Source: a virus. From it: DNA of 46,573 nt. Positions 39,393 to 46,573 of this stretch are shown in pieces. The position numbers were made by a program, and so were the translations under genes. The notes beneath the pieces are model-generated. The model had not been told where the DNA came from and searched no databases. It was given only the letters and a program-made list of their open reading frames with translations. Position 1 is the stretch's first letter. Each line of letters opens with the position of its first letter. The stretch covers positions 1 to 46,573 of IMG/VR virus record IMGVR_UViG_3300022562_000313. One strand, 5' to 3'.

Positions 39393-40894
39393 TATAGGTA
39401 ATCTCCAATATATTCATCATAGTAGCGATCTGCCGGGGTGCCAATGCTGTCGATCTCACGCTTGACAATATCCTCCCATTTATTCGACTTCTTTGTGGGG
39501 AAGATTTCAAACGAGATTTGCTCGATATCCATTGGCTCGGGGAGAAGCACGCCCGCACAGCGAAGCGCGATCTCAAGCGAGTCCAGGCAGTCATCTTTAG
39601 GATTCTTCAGAGTAGAGTCATAGTTGATCCACTCGTCAATGAAATCGTTGTGGTCCTTCCTGATCTTGACCTTACCGATCTTGAAGAGTGCGCTCATCGC
39701 TAGGATTCGCTCGTACTTCTTCCCCCGTGCGATGACGGGGTTGATCGGAGGGAGGGTAGTAAGCTGAGCCACCTGCTGTGCCAGAGCCGCCTGGTAAGCG
39801 TTTGACTCAATCCCAATATATGTCGGTCGATACTTCAAGAACCACTCCTCAATTTTCTGTACCTGCTCCGGGAACGAAATTCTGCCGGAGAATTGCTCAA
39901 GCAGATATACCGTTCCAGTTTGCGGGTGTACGCCAATTAGCGACATTGCAAACTTATCAGACTGGTCGGACAGTGAAATTGCGGGGTCTACGCCGATGTA
40001 TGTTCTTAGAGCGAGTTGTTCAGGAGACTCGGAATCCCTGGGGAGATCAGCCGACTCGTAATACTTGAGCCATTCTCCTGGCAATTCCACACCAGCAAAG
40101 GCGTCAAAGGAGGCCATATACTCCCGCTTGAAGAAGAGAGGGTGATACGACTTTGAAACCTTTTCCCACTCTCCCTTCGGGAAGTAGTGGTTATCGATGC
40201 TCCTGTATTCCACGATACCTACGTCTGGATCAACCAAAGATTCTGGATTCCAGAACAGATCGTAATACCAGTTCTTACCACGAGGAGTTGTCGTACTGAT
40301 TACGATACCTTCTCTATCTGACAACGCAGGGCGGGCAATCGTCCAAGCGGTGTCGTCGGGGATGACAGCGGCCTCGTCTATCCACAAGATGTCGATACCC
40401 TGACCGACAAGCTGCTCGGGCCGTTCTGCCGTCTTGAATTCGATAATACTTCCGTTTGAAAACTCTATCCATTTCTCGCCCTTGTTCTCCTGGTAATCCT
40501 TTCCGTATGTCAGATTGGAATTTTGTAGGACATTTCTCGTAGTGAACAAAGCTGCCCTACCAGAAGAACGATAGTCCGGTGTTAGAATCCAGACATGGAG
40601 CGGTCGATTAGAGTCCTTCCCGTGTGCGTCTCTATGAAACGCCTCGGGATCAATGCAATAACGTACTGTCTCTTCAGCAGCGGAGAGGGTTTTCCCTCCG
40701 CGCCGTCCTGCGACAAGGTTGCGAAAACGAGCCAGGTTTCCCGTGTCCTCATTCCACATGGAGTGGAAAATGAGTTGGTAATAGTGGGGGACATATCCCT
40801 TCTTCAAGAAGTAGTCAAACTTATCAGGACACTTCAAGATACGATCAGACATCTGCTGCTGATCGTAAATCTTATCCAGATAATGATGTCTCAT
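39392..40894 (-). CDS. terL: Terminase large subunit
   Basis: The 500-residue protein carries the ATPase Walker A AGRRGGKT (62-69), Walker B ILWIDEA (169-175) and STTTPRGKNWYYDLF (coupling motif, about 199-213). The RNase H-type nuclease follows: GVDPAIS (300-306, D302), YIGIESNA (358-365, E362) and DDCLDSLEIAL (433-443, D437). It drives DNA into the prohead through the portal and makes the terminal cuts. ATG overlaps the stop of the repeat protein (TAATG). Confidence 0.93.
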   Translation of the reverse strand: MRHHYLDKIYDQQQMSDRILKCPDKFDYFLKKGYVPHYYQLIFHSMWNEDTGNLARFRNLVAGRRGGKTLSAAEETVRYCIDPEAFHRDAHGKDSNRPLHVWILTPDYRSSGRAALFTTRNVLQNSNLTYGKDYQENKGEKWIEFSNGSIIEFKTAERPEQLVGQGIDILWIDEAAVIPDDTAWTIARPALSDREGIVISTTTPRGKNWYYDLFWNPESLVDPDVGIVEYRSIDNHYFPKGEWEKVSKSYHPLFFKREYMASFDAFAGVELPGEWLKYYESADLPRDSESPEQLALRTYIGVDPAISLSDQSDKFAMSLIGVHPQTGTVYLLEQFSGRISFPEQVQKIEEWFLKYRPTYIGIESNAYQAALAQQVAQLTTLPPINPVIARGKKYERILAMSALFKIGKVKIRKDHNDFIDEWINYDSTLKNPKDDCLDSLEIALRCAGVLLPEPMDIEQISFEIFPTKKSNKWEDIVKREIDSIGTPADRYYDEYIGDYL

Positions 40895-42891
40895 TAGGTA
40901 GTATCCACTTCCTCTGGTACATGCCCAACCTTTGTCACGTTGACCACACGCTTAGTCTTAGCGGGGAACACCACGACTCCGTTGAGGGTGATGTTCAAGT
41001 GATCAGAGACGATAATGGTGTCAGCCGCGTCATACGTTCTCGCGTTGCCACCACCACCGAGGACAGGTGTTGCTAGGTCAGAAAGGTTTACGTTATCTGA
41101 AAGATATACAGCCATATCTTTCGTAACGGAGTCTGAGAGCGAGAAGGAGTCAGCGAGAGAAGCCGCGACCGCCTTAGCGGTGGCATCACTCAGAGTTATT
41201 CCATCTGCTCTTGCGATTACGATACCCTTAGAGAGGGCATCGGTCAGGTTGACAGTATCCGAGAGATCACGAACAAAGTCAACAGTGGACGTTATATTAT
41301 CACTCAGCGTGATTGTATCCGCAAGTGAAATCAATTTGTAAATAACCGCGTCGAATACGTCACTAAGCGTGATCGTATCTGCGAACGTTAGCCCAGGTTG
41401 TTTGGATATTGAATCCGTGAGAAAGATAGTATCCGCTGGACTCCGATTAAAAGCTGCAACCCGGCTGAGGTTGTCGGACAGGTTAATAGTATCCGTAGGC
41501 GACAGTCCGGGCTGCTTTGAGATAGCGTCTGTAAGGGAGACGCTATCCGACAGTGGACGACCAATACTTTTAGATAGAGCATCGGTCAAAGTAATAGTAT
41601 CAGATACATTCCGAATAATAGTCCAAACATCTGACATGCTATCCGAAAGAGTGATAGTGTCAGCAGGGAACAATCCCGGCTGTTTGGATATATTATCTGA
41701 TAGTGTGATGGTATCAGAAAAGTTCAGGTGACTGGTTTTGATCTTACTGAATACATCACTCAACGTGATCGTATCTGCAACAGCGAGAAACACACCGTTG
41801 GATATCGAATCCGTCAATGTGATCGTATCGGCCAAATCCCGAACAAACGTCGATACCGAAGTGAACCCGTCCGTCAAGGTCACAATATCGGACAAGTTTA
41901 CCCCAGGAGATTTTACAATACTATCAGAGAGAGTAATAGAATCAGTAGGAAACAAACCCGGTTGTTTCGATATGGAATCACTGAGAGTGATTGTATCAGA
42001 AGCAGTACGAACAAAAGTTGATACAGGAGTTATATTGTCCGAGAGTGTAACAGTATCGGACAAACCCTTTCCTACCGATTTTGTCGTTATACTGTCAGAA
42101 AGGGTAATTGTATCGGAAGCAGCTTTTCCAGGCTTTTTTACAATTGCATCTGAAAGAGTATAAGAATCTGCTAGGTTCTTAGTCCAGTTAGTTCCAGAAG
42201 CAGCTACATCGATAACAACACCGACACCTGCGGTGTCATACTGCGCCCCGCTGACCCTAACTTCGTCCGTTCCCGTACCATCAAAGTTACCGCTGTCAGC
42301 AATCCAATAACAAGAATTACCACCAATGTTAGAAGTAGGTCCCTGTCCAGATGTATTTGCTGAACCTAGAGCCGTTTCAACAGAGGTCGAATCTACAAAA
42401 ATTTGGCTACTTCCTGTCCCTGGCTGCTCCGTACCACAAATAGAAAGAACAAGTTGACCAGATGAAACGGCATGAGTGGCACCATCAAACACAACGATAT
42501 TAGAAGTTCCTGTGGCAGTAGCGCTATATGAAACTGTACCAGTAGCACAGCCTCGCCACACATGAGCCCCTGCTACTTTTGCCGTTTGGCTTGTGGTCCA
42601 ACTCCATGATAGAGTACCTAGAGTGGAGCCTCCTGAGACACTTGTAACCTCACCTTTCCAAACCTGAACTTCGACACCACTTGAGTTAACTACACTGTTA
42701 ACAGCCGCCCAGGTGATGCTGGCAGTACCGCCGTCATTAAGGCTAAAGCTAGAAGAGCCGTTGTCAATTGCCAACCACGCTATGATTATATCCCCAACTG
42801 CGAGGTCAGTGACAGACGTATTATGGTTAATTAGTGTATCAGTGGTCTTATTAGCTGTTGCTCCCGTATCTGCATGGAGGGTAATAGCCAT
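40894..42891 (-). CDS. Fibre-like protein with 21 tandem DTITLSD repeats (665 aa)
   Basis: ATG at 42891 is preceded by GAGGGGGCC. Residues 1-235 are a beta-rich domain (SLNDGGTASITWAAVNSV, VWRGCATGTVSYSATATGTS). Residues 241-634 are about 21 copies of an 18-20-residue repeat of form (S/A)DTITLSDSISKQPG, with 18- and 20-residue units interspersed. A short C-terminal domain ends VNVTKVGHVPEEVDTT. Regular repeats of this kind form elongated beta-solenoids or stalks. It may be a head fibre, tail fibre or decoration protein. Late expression and neighbours support a virion role. Confidence 0.7.
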   Translation of the reverse strand: MAITLHADTGATANKTTDTLINHNTSVTDLAVGDIIIAWLAIDNGSSSFSLNDGGTASITWAAVNSVVNSSGVEVQVWKGEVTSVSGGSTLGTLSWSWTTSQTAKVAGAHVWRGCATGTVSYSATATGTSNIVVFDGATHAVSSGQLVLSICGTEQPGTGSSQIFVDSTSVETALGSANTSGQGPTSNIGGNSCYWIADSGNFDGTGTDEVRVSGAQYDTAGVGVVIDVAASGTNWTKNLADSYTLSDAIVKKPGKAASDTITLSDSITTKSVGKGLSDTVTLSDNITPVSTFVRTASDTITLSDSISKQPGLFPTDSITLSDSIVKSPGVNLSDIVTLTDGFTSVSTFVRDLADTITLTDSISNGVFLAVADTITLSDVFSKIKTSHLNFSDTITLSDNISKQPGLFPADTITLSDSMSDVWTIIRNVSDTITLTDALSKSIGRPLSDSVSLTDAISKQPGLSPTDTINLSDNLSRVAAFNRSPADTIFLTDSISKQPGLTFADTITLSDVFDAVIYKLISLADTITLSDNITSTVDFVRDLSDTVNLTDALSKGIVIARADGITLSDATAKAVAASLADSFSLSDSVTKDMAVYLSDNVNLSDLATPVLGGGGNARTYDAADTIIVSDHLNITLNGVVVFPAKTKRVVNVTKVGHVPEEVDTT
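40990..42171 (-). repeat. Coding tandem repeat array, 54-60-base units
   Basis: About 21 degenerate tandem units encode (S/A)D(T/S)(I/V)(T/N)L(S/T)D followed by a variable 10-12-residue linker. Some units recur nearly unchanged, for example SISKQPGLFP and STFVRDL, which shows recent duplication or recombination within the array. Confidence 0.8.
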
Positions 42892-42906
42892 GAGGCCCCC
42901 TCACTC

Positions 42907-43338
42907 TTACGCGAACGTAAGCGTCCAGGTGATCTGAAGCGTGTCGCTTGCACCCTTGTTGATTGTGGAGAAGGACGCGGAAACCCACATATTTCCTGAC
43001 GCAGCAGCGTCGAAGATGCCAGCCTCGGTCAGAGCGCCAGTACCTTCACCAGCCGCCCAATCGCCAACCATCGTCACAACATTCGTACCACGGGTCTTAG
43101 ACGTAAGCGCGTTACGGTCGATCTCTACACCTAGGGCGGTGCCAGTCGGAGTACCCGTACCGACAGCCATATGTGTAGGCTTGTTAAGAGTGGGGGCTGC
43201 CAAAATCTGATCTGCCGCCCCATTCTGTCCCGCCGTTGTAACGGTATTGGCAACTCGGACATCCTTGATCTTGCCGTTCGCATCACGCAGAACGACCAGA
43301 ACATTGTCCTTCAGTCCAACTTTACCGCCAATTTCCAT
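42907..43338 (-). CDS. Small beta-rich structural protein (143 aa)
   Basis: Start at 43338 behind AAGGA. The protein is beta-rich (VLVVLRDANGKIKDVRVANT) with THMAVGTGTPTGTALG, LTSKTRGTNVVTMVGDWAAG and TEAGIFDAAASGNMWVSASF; such GTGT and TEAGIFD motifs are common in phage tail-fibre or head-decoration proteins. Located with the repeat fibre, it may be its attachment partner. Confidence 0.65.
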   Translation of the reverse strand: MEIGGKVGLKDNVLVVLRDANGKIKDVRVANTVTTAGQNGAADQILAAPTLNKPTHMAVGTGTPTGTALGVEIDRNALTSKTRGTNVVTMVGDWAAGEGTGALTEAGIFDAAASGNMWVSASFSTINKGASDTLQITWTLTFA

Positions 43339-43350
43339 TAGTCTTATTCC

Positions 43351-43674
43351 TTAATTAGTCATGTAGAGGACCGAAACTTTCGAGTCTAGCGTAGCTGCTT
43401 GGTCCCTGATGAATTTAACTGTACTCGGGTCCCCGTCATAAATGAGTAGGTCATTGGCCCTAAGGATGAATCCACTTGTACTAGTGGGGTTTGCTCCTGT
43501 GGCTAGCCATCGAACTGGTTGCAACTCACATTGTACGAGAATCCTTCTTATGTCCTGAACGGGGACCGGAACCGAACCAATGTCTAGCCCGATTGCCGAA
43601 GTACTTACCGTTATTTCCTCAAAGTGGACCGCTCGCAGGACGACAAGAGATCCCTGTTCGTATAGAGACATCAT
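43351..43674 (-). CDS. First late gene: small virion protein (107 aa)
   Basis: I start at the ATG pair at 43674/43671 behind AAGGGGTG; the in-frame ATG at 43782 would lie across the control region and has no ribosome binding site. The product is beta-rich (GSLVVLRAVHFEEITVSTSA, IRRILVQCELQPVRWLATG, LRANDLLIYDGDPSTVKFIR), with the look of a small head or fibre accessory protein. No family is recognised. Confidence 0.6.
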   Translation of the reverse strand: MMSLYEQGSLVVLRAVHFEEITVSTSAIGLDIGSVPVPVQDIRRILVQCELQPVRWLATGANPTSTSGFILRANDLLIYDGDPSTVKFIRDQAATLDSKVSVLYMTN

Positions 43675-43680
43675 CACCCC

Positions 43681-43709
43681 TTGACAGGTCCGTGTCGATG
43701 TGATAGGCT
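43681..43709 (+). promoter_or_regulatory. Candidate promoter for the distal rightward operon (TTGACA / TAGGCT)
   Basis: TTGACA (43681-43686), a 17-base spacer and TAGGCT (43704-43709), with TGA before the -10, fit the actinobacterial -10 pattern TAnnnT. Transcription would start about 80 bases before the GTG at 43795. Confidence 0.4.
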
Positions 43710-43725
43710 CCCCGAGAGTGGGAAG

Positions 43726-43754
43726 CCGACAAAAAGAACTTCCTACTATATAGT
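43726..43754 (+). promoter_or_regulatory. Second candidate promoter for the distal rightward operon
   Basis: CCGACA (43726-43731, four of six), a 17-base spacer and TATAGT (43749-43754, five of six). The -10 lies in the palindrome ACTATATAGT (43745-43754), which could also serve the leftward late genes. The phage sigma factor might recognise this region; no clear leftward sigma70 promoter is visible in 43675-43794. Confidence 0.4.
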
Positions 43755-43794
43755 CATCATTTTCGGCCCAAAATGTTAACAAAAGGAGGAAAAG

Positions 43795-44112
43795 GTGGCA
43801 AAACTTAACACAAAACTAACACTTGAGGCAGCACTAAATAAGGGGTATGTACCCGCAGAATGTGTTATGCAGAGCCTAAAAGACCTCACCGCAGAGGCTT
43901 TAAGGGACGATGTGGGGGACAGCAGAACCACAGCACACGAGGAGGTAGCGTCCGTCACGGGTGTAGACTCCTCTGCAATCCGGCGAGTGTTGAACGGACA
44001 GAAGGACTGGATCACCTTTGCTCACGCAGATAAGATACTCTGCAAGGCTAATAGGGTGGACGACTGGCACAGCCGCTATAATGACATTTACATGAAAGTG
44101 AGGCTCACATGA
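43795..44112 (+). CDS. Helix-turn-helix DNA-binding protein (105 aa)
   Basis: GTG at 43795 follows AAAAGGAGGAAAAG. The C-terminal half has an HTH-like segment: TTAHEEVASVTGVDSSAIRR (about 45-64), VLNGQKDWITFAHADKILCK (65-84) and VDDWHSRYNDIYMKV. Similar short HTH proteins open accessory operons in actinophages. It could regulate the divergent control region it borders. Its stop overlaps the next ATG (ATGA). Confidence 0.65.
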   Translation: MAKLNTKLTLEAALNKGYVPAECVMQSLKDLTAEALRDDVGDSRTTAHEEVASVTGVDSSAIRRVLNGQKDWITFAHADKILCKANRVDDWHSRYNDIYMKVRLT

Positions 44113-44753
44113 AGGGCGTTTGGGTAGATCAGAACAACGGAGCAGATTTCACGAAGTTGAAGCGAGAGGGCATCAATATCGTGATGTTTCCGCTCACCGG
44201 GGATTTGACGAAGATTAAGGAGAGGATCAACGAAGTCAAGGCGCGAGCCCTACATTTTGGGGTCTACAGCGCGTGGAACTGGTACCCGACACTAGATGGT
44301 CCTGAGTTTGCCGAGAAGGTCTACCATGATATCCGCAGTATGGGAATGAATAACATTAGGGTGCAGTTCGATATCGAGGAGCATGACCCCACCTACGTTG
44401 CCGAGTGTCTCGAACGCTGGCGGGTTCTACAGCCGAAGGCTAACACCTCATGGACGATGGAGCCCAACCAGGGAGGATGGATGGATTCAGGGTTCGTGAA
44501 CCGCGTTCTCGACTGTCGGGTGCGTATTTGCCCGCAGACCTACCTGAGTCGCATGGCTAACATCGACCTGAGGGATAGTGACCCCGCCGCGTTTCTCAAG
44601 GAACTGCGAGCGTTCTCTGCGGATTCGGCTACGGTGCAGCAGGACCTCGTGAAGCGTGGGTTCCCTATCACCCTTATCTCACCCATGTATGATGCGGCCT
44701 TCCTTCCGAACTATTGGAGTGGCTACGCATTTACCCAGGGGCGGTTGTCGTGA
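44109..44753 (+). CDS. TIM-barrel-like protein, possible glycosidase (214 aa)
   Basis: The repeated beta/alpha pattern suggests a TIM barrel: GVWVDQNNGADF, INIVMFPLTGD, LHFGVYSAWNWYP, IRVQFDIEEHD, TSWTMEPNQGGWM, CRVRICPQTYL and ITLISPMYDAAF. The DIEEHD strand end resembles the DxE catalytic motif of GH25-type muramidases, but the remaining active-site residues are not clear. It lies outside the lysis cassette. A cell-wall or sugar-active role is possible, as is a structural barrel. Confidence 0.55.
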   Translation: MKGVWVDQNNGADFTKLKREGINIVMFPLTGDLTKIKERINEVKARALHFGVYSAWNWYPTLDGPEFAEKVYHDIRSMGMNNIRVQFDIEEHDPTYVAECLERWRVLQPKANTSWTMEPNQGGWMDSGFVNRVLDCRVRICPQTYLSRMANIDLRDSDPAAFLKELRAFSADSATVQQDLVKRGFPITLISPMYDAAFLPNYWSGYAFTQGRLS

Positions 44754-44965
44754 GGTTCGCCGGGTGGCACGTTATAACGGCTTGGATTCTCGCAATCTTC
44801 AACTTCCTTGCATGGTGCGCATATGCAGGTTACATGGTTCAAAGCGGAGAGAACTGGTCCGGCCCCATCATGGGATTGGCTATAGGGTGGCTTATCATCT
44901 ATGGAATTATTTGGTTCGGGACTCTCATAATCGCAATTTGGATTACCTCCGAATGGGCGGATTAA
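44750..44965 (+). CDS. Small membrane protein, two or three spans (71 aa)
   Basis: I choose the GTG at 44750, overlapping the upstream TGA (GTGA) behind AGGGGCGG; the longer frame from 44714 has no ribosome binding site. Hydrophobic segments: ITAWILAIFNFLAWCAYAGY (about 9-28) and IMGLAIGWLIIYGIIWFGTL with LIIAIWI. Acidic C-terminus TSEWAD. Unknown function, possibly a membrane modulator or superinfection protein. Confidence 0.6.
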   Translation: MRFAGWHVITAWILAIFNFLAWCAYAGYMVQSGENWSGPIMGLAIGWLIIYGIIWFGTLIIAIWITSEWAD

Positions 44966-44966
44966 A

Positions 44967-45272
44967 ATGTTTCCAATGCTACAAATCAAGCTAGTCGTGG
45001 TGCAGAAGGGGAACAACAGGCTCCTCTTGACCTTCACCAACCCTGAGACGGATGAGCTTGTGGCGCAGGGGGAGTTCACCTACGACGGTAGAACCGACTC
45101 CATCGGCAAGCTCGTCAAGGCTATATTGCGTGATATGATGCGTCTCAAGAGGGAACAGCAGGAGGATGAGGCTGAAATCGGAGAGTTCGACACCGACGGC
45201 CTAGATGACGACGATGACGACGACGATGGGTTCTCTATGTATGGAATTCCTATGCCAGGAGGCAACGAATGA
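44967..45272 (+). CDS. Acidic hypothetical protein with poly-Asp tract (101 aa)
   Basis: ATG at 44967 lies one base past the previous stop, with GGGCGG upstream. The N-terminal part is beta-rich (QIKLVVVQKGNNRLLLTFTN), the middle helical and basic (LVKAILRDMMRLKREQQEDE), and the end contains an eight-residue Asp run before GFSMYGIPMPGG. The acidic tail could be a DNA mimic; no family is recognised. Confidence 0.6.
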   Translation: MFPMLQIKLVVVQKGNNRLLLTFTNPETDELVAQGEFTYDGRTDSIGKLVKAILRDMMRLKREQQEDEAEIGEFDTDGLDDDDDDDDGFSMYGIPMPGGNE

Positions 45273-45559
45273 AGGATCATGTTGAAGTCAAGAAGGAAGT
45301 ACTGCTTCCGTATGACGAAGTGCCTATAAACGATTTCCTCACCGAGGTCAAGGAGGTGGGGAACGGCATGATCGATGCCCAAATCTACTTCGATTACGAC
45401 TGTATCGTGCTAAAGGGGTACCGCCCCATGACGGAGAGGGAGCTTGAGACTGCGAGACGGCGGCGGGAGAGGCAGAAGGAGATTGCCCGAAAGCAGCAAG
45501 AGCTACTCGAAGCCAAGGAAAGGAAAGAGTTGGAGCGACTTAAGGAGAAATATGGCTAG
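45269..45559 (+). CDS. Hypothetical protein with C-terminal charged helix (96 aa)
   Basis: ATGA overlap with the preceding gene and CCAGGAGGCAACGA before the ATG. Residues 5-60 are mixed alpha/beta (VLLPYDEVPINDFLTEVKEV, AQIYFDYDCIVLKGYRPM); residues 58-96 form one long Arg/Glu/Lys helix, probably a coiled coil. No family is recognised. Confidence 0.6.
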   Translation: MKDHVEVKKEVLLPYDEVPINDFLTEVKEVGNGMIDAQIYFDYDCIVLKGYRPMTERELETARRRRERQKEIARKQQELLEAKERKELERLKEKYG

Positions 45560-45773
45560 ATACGACAAAACCAGGCGAAATTGGAACGTCAGAGAGGATA
45601 AACTGCGGTCTTTGCTGTTCCAGGGCGTCGTCCTCGCGGCGCGAAGTGGGCTACCACAGCTAGAGGCGTGGGCAAACCAGGCGGATAAGTTCCTTCAAGA
45701 CACCGCCCCCGTGAGTAATCCAGACGCACTACGCCATGATTCAAGTGTAGACGCGAGGGTGAATGATGCGTAG
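45552..45773 (+). CDS. Small basic hypothetical protein (73 aa)
   Basis: I start at ATG 45552 behind AAGGAGAAAT, with an 8-base overlap with the previous stop (ATGGCTAG). The product begins MARYDKTRRNWNVREDKL, has a helical centre (LRSLLFQGVVLAARSGLPQL) and a polar tail. No family is recognised. Longer in-frame versions from 45444 are not supported. Confidence 0.55.
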   Translation: MARYDKTRRNWNVREDKLRSLLFQGVVLAARSGLPQLEAWANQADKFLQDTAPVSNPDALRHDSSVDARVNDA

Positions 45774-46107
45774 GCTCTTTTACTCGCAATCGAATATAGG
45801 TGGGTACCCGTTCGAGATGATGAGGGGATGGGCTATCTGTGCGATCACCGTACTCATCGTCATCGGCTGTGCAGTTGCTGTTATATCCCCGATTATGGTC
45901 GGAGTTTACTTCGGGGAGAAGGGAGACTGCGGCGGATGGGGTAAAGCTACGGGAAGAGACGCCAAGTTCGAGGTCACGCTAAAGTGGGTTGGCGTCCCGC
46001 TCTCGTGGGACTGCTACACCACAGGCCCGGATGGGAAGAAAGTCACCCGTTCCAACGTCTTTAACATTCAAGATACCTCTGCGGGGGACCAATATGGGCA
46101 GAAGTGA
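45766..46107 (+). CDS. Membrane-anchored protein (113 aa)
   Basis: Of two adjacent ATGs (45763, 45766) the second is better spaced from GAGGGTGA. One membrane span (AICAITVLIVIGCAVAVISP, about 23-42) separates a short basic N-terminus from an outside or cytosolic domain of about 65 residues with two Cys (GDCGGWG, SWDCYTTG) that could form a disulphide if exported. Unknown function. Confidence 0.6.
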   Translation: MRRLFYSQSNIGGYPFEMMRGWAICAITVLIVIGCAVAVISPIMVGVYFGEKGDCGGWGKATGRDAKFEVTLKWVGVPLSWDCYTTGPDGKKVTRSNVFNIQDTSAGDQYGQK

Positions 46108-46351
46108 CCAAGTTGCGGTCGCTTACGCCCTCGCGTTCCTTCTTATGGGCTGCATCGGGTACGTCCTCGGTGTGGCCCATGAGAAGTTGGAGCGTAGAAA
46201 GTACAACAAACAGCTAGAAACCGTGACGATATCCTTGATAAGCTTTCTTGAGGACGCTATGAGACTCTTGGAGGACGGCGCGGCCTTTGCCCGAGACACG
46301 GATGATCCAGTATTGAACGCCTGGGCCGACCGTGTAAGCGACTTCGAGTAA
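46094..46351 (+). CDS. Membrane-anchored helical protein (85 aa)
   Basis: ATG at 46094 follows GCGGGGGACC and overlaps the previous gene by 14 bases. An N-terminal span (AYALAFLLMGCIGYVLGVAH, about 10-29) is followed by a charged helix (EKLERRKYNKQLETVTISLI) and an acidic end. The arrangement of membrane anchor plus helical domain resembles spanin-like or holin-accessory proteins, but it is not close to the lysin. Function unknown. Confidence 0.55.
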   Translation: MGRSDQVAVAYALAFLLMGCIGYVLGVAHEKLERRKYNKQLETVTISLISFLEDAMRLLEDGAAFARDTDDPVLNAWADRVSDFE

Positions 46352-46380
46352 CTCCACCGTAGGTGGGAGTAGCTCCACCG
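46352..46380. terminator. Duplicated CTCCACCG with central GGTGGGAG, possible terminator or switch
   Basis: Immediately after the last rightward stop, CTCCACCG (46352-46359), GGTGGGAG (46362-46369) and CTCCACCG (46373-46380) allow two mutually exclusive hairpins. There is no T-run, so termination is uncertain. Confidence 0.4.
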
Positions 46381-46573
46381 GTAAGTACTTAGTAGTATTT
46401 ATATAGGTATCTTGTCCTCCCTAGAGGACTACTTACCGTAGTATACCTCTATATCTTTGTTCTTCTATATATTTATATATAAATATACATAGAAATGAAC
46501 TCTATGTGTACCATGCACAAACTTATCTATAAAATCCTCTAGTTTTTAATCCACGGTATCTCCTATAGTTGCC
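46381..46573. other. AT-rich, palindrome-rich right end without genes
   Basis: I see no plus-strand gene. The segment has a 6-bp hairpin GTCCTC-CCTA-GAGGAC (46414-46429), an inverted pair GGTAAGTA (46380-46387) and TACTTACC (46430-46437), a partial pair ATATAGGTAT (46401-46410) and GTATACC (46441-46447), and the palindromic TATATTTATATATAAATATA region. These are candidates for a termination, origin or packaging site. The minus strand of 46523-46573 may encode the end of the gene at 1-327 if the genome is circular. Confidence 0.45.

Noticed and set aside
40894-42891. Plus-strand frames of 60-140 codons across the repeat gene
   Set aside because: They are periodic shadows of the tandem repeats, with no start signals.
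43675-43782. N-terminal extension of the first late protein to 43782
   Set aside because: It would run across the promoter region and lacks a ribosome binding site; the ATG pair at 43674/43671 has AAGGGGTG.
1-46573. tRNA genes, CRISPR arrays, insertion sequences, integrase and attachment sites
   Set aside because: I looked for cloverleaf-like arms with TTCRA loops, regularly spaced repeats, transposase DDE motifs and recombinase R-H-R-Y or serine motifs and saw none. A tRNA scan would be decisive.
1-46573. Direct terminal repeats at the window ends
   Set aside because: The first and last hundred bases do not match each other in either orientation, so no terminal repeat is visible in this assembly.

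Overview
The window looks like an essentially complete genome of a tailed bacteriophage, most likely with podovirus morphology. It has a large terminase, portal, scaffold, HK97-fold-type capsid protein, a podovirus-type adaptor and nozzle pair, and large internal/ejection-type proteins. I see no tape measure, sheath or major tail tube protein, and no integrase or obvious CI-type repressor, so a lytic life style is the default reading. The host is not identifiable directly. A GH25 muramidase plus an M23-type lysin, strong AGGAGG ribosome binding sites and a TAGGCT-type -10 box suggest a Gram-positive host, possibly an actinobacterium. A phage-borne Ku (known from mycobacteriophages Omega and Corndog) fits that but does not prove it.

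Layout. (1) 1-2143, minus strand: a run of eight small, tightly coupled genes behind a near-perfect sigma70 promoter (2197-2226); the most distal gene runs off the left edge. (2) 2144-2542: divergent control region with an AT-rich core. (3) 2543-15836, plus strand: the early/middle operon. It starts with a MoxR-type AAA+ ATPase and a VWA protein carrying a zincin-like HExxH, then a zinc-finger protein, Ku, a Cas4/RecB-like exonuclease, a Rad52-like annealing protein, a family A DNA polymerase split into two genes, a DUF1599-type protein, a HAD phosphatase, a TOPRIM-helicase, a zinc-ribbon protein, an Hjc-type resolvase, SSB, a sigma70-like factor split into region 2 and region 4 genes, a metallophosphoesterase and a small membrane protein. 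(4) 15836-15934: a strong hairpin between convergent operons. (5) 43674 down to 15934, minus strand: the late virion and lysis genes, with a terminator directly behind the capsid gene. (6) 43675-43794: a second divergent control region. (7) 43795-46351, plus strand: a short accessory operon with an HTH protein, a TIM-barrel-like protein and small membrane or coiled-coil proteins. (8) 46352-46573: AT-rich, hairpin-rich end.

The four operons make a closed pattern: two divergent promoter regions and two convergent ends. If the right end is joined to the left end, the truncated gene at 1-327 stays open and stops 16 codons later. I therefore infer a circularly permuted or circularly assembled genome cut at an arbitrary point.

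The most interesting features are about proteins divided in trans: the polymerase is broken by what looks like a 17-nt insertion carrying its own ribosome binding site, stop and start; the sigma factor exists as two overlapping genes; and the TOPRIM-helicase lacks a zinc domain while the next gene begins with a zinc ribbon. Other points worth a look are the AAA+/VWA-zincin pair, two ADP-ribosyltransferase-like proteins at the lysis end of the late operon, a 21-copy repeat protein next to the terminase, and an unusual hairpin/promoter overlap just before the exonuclease start.
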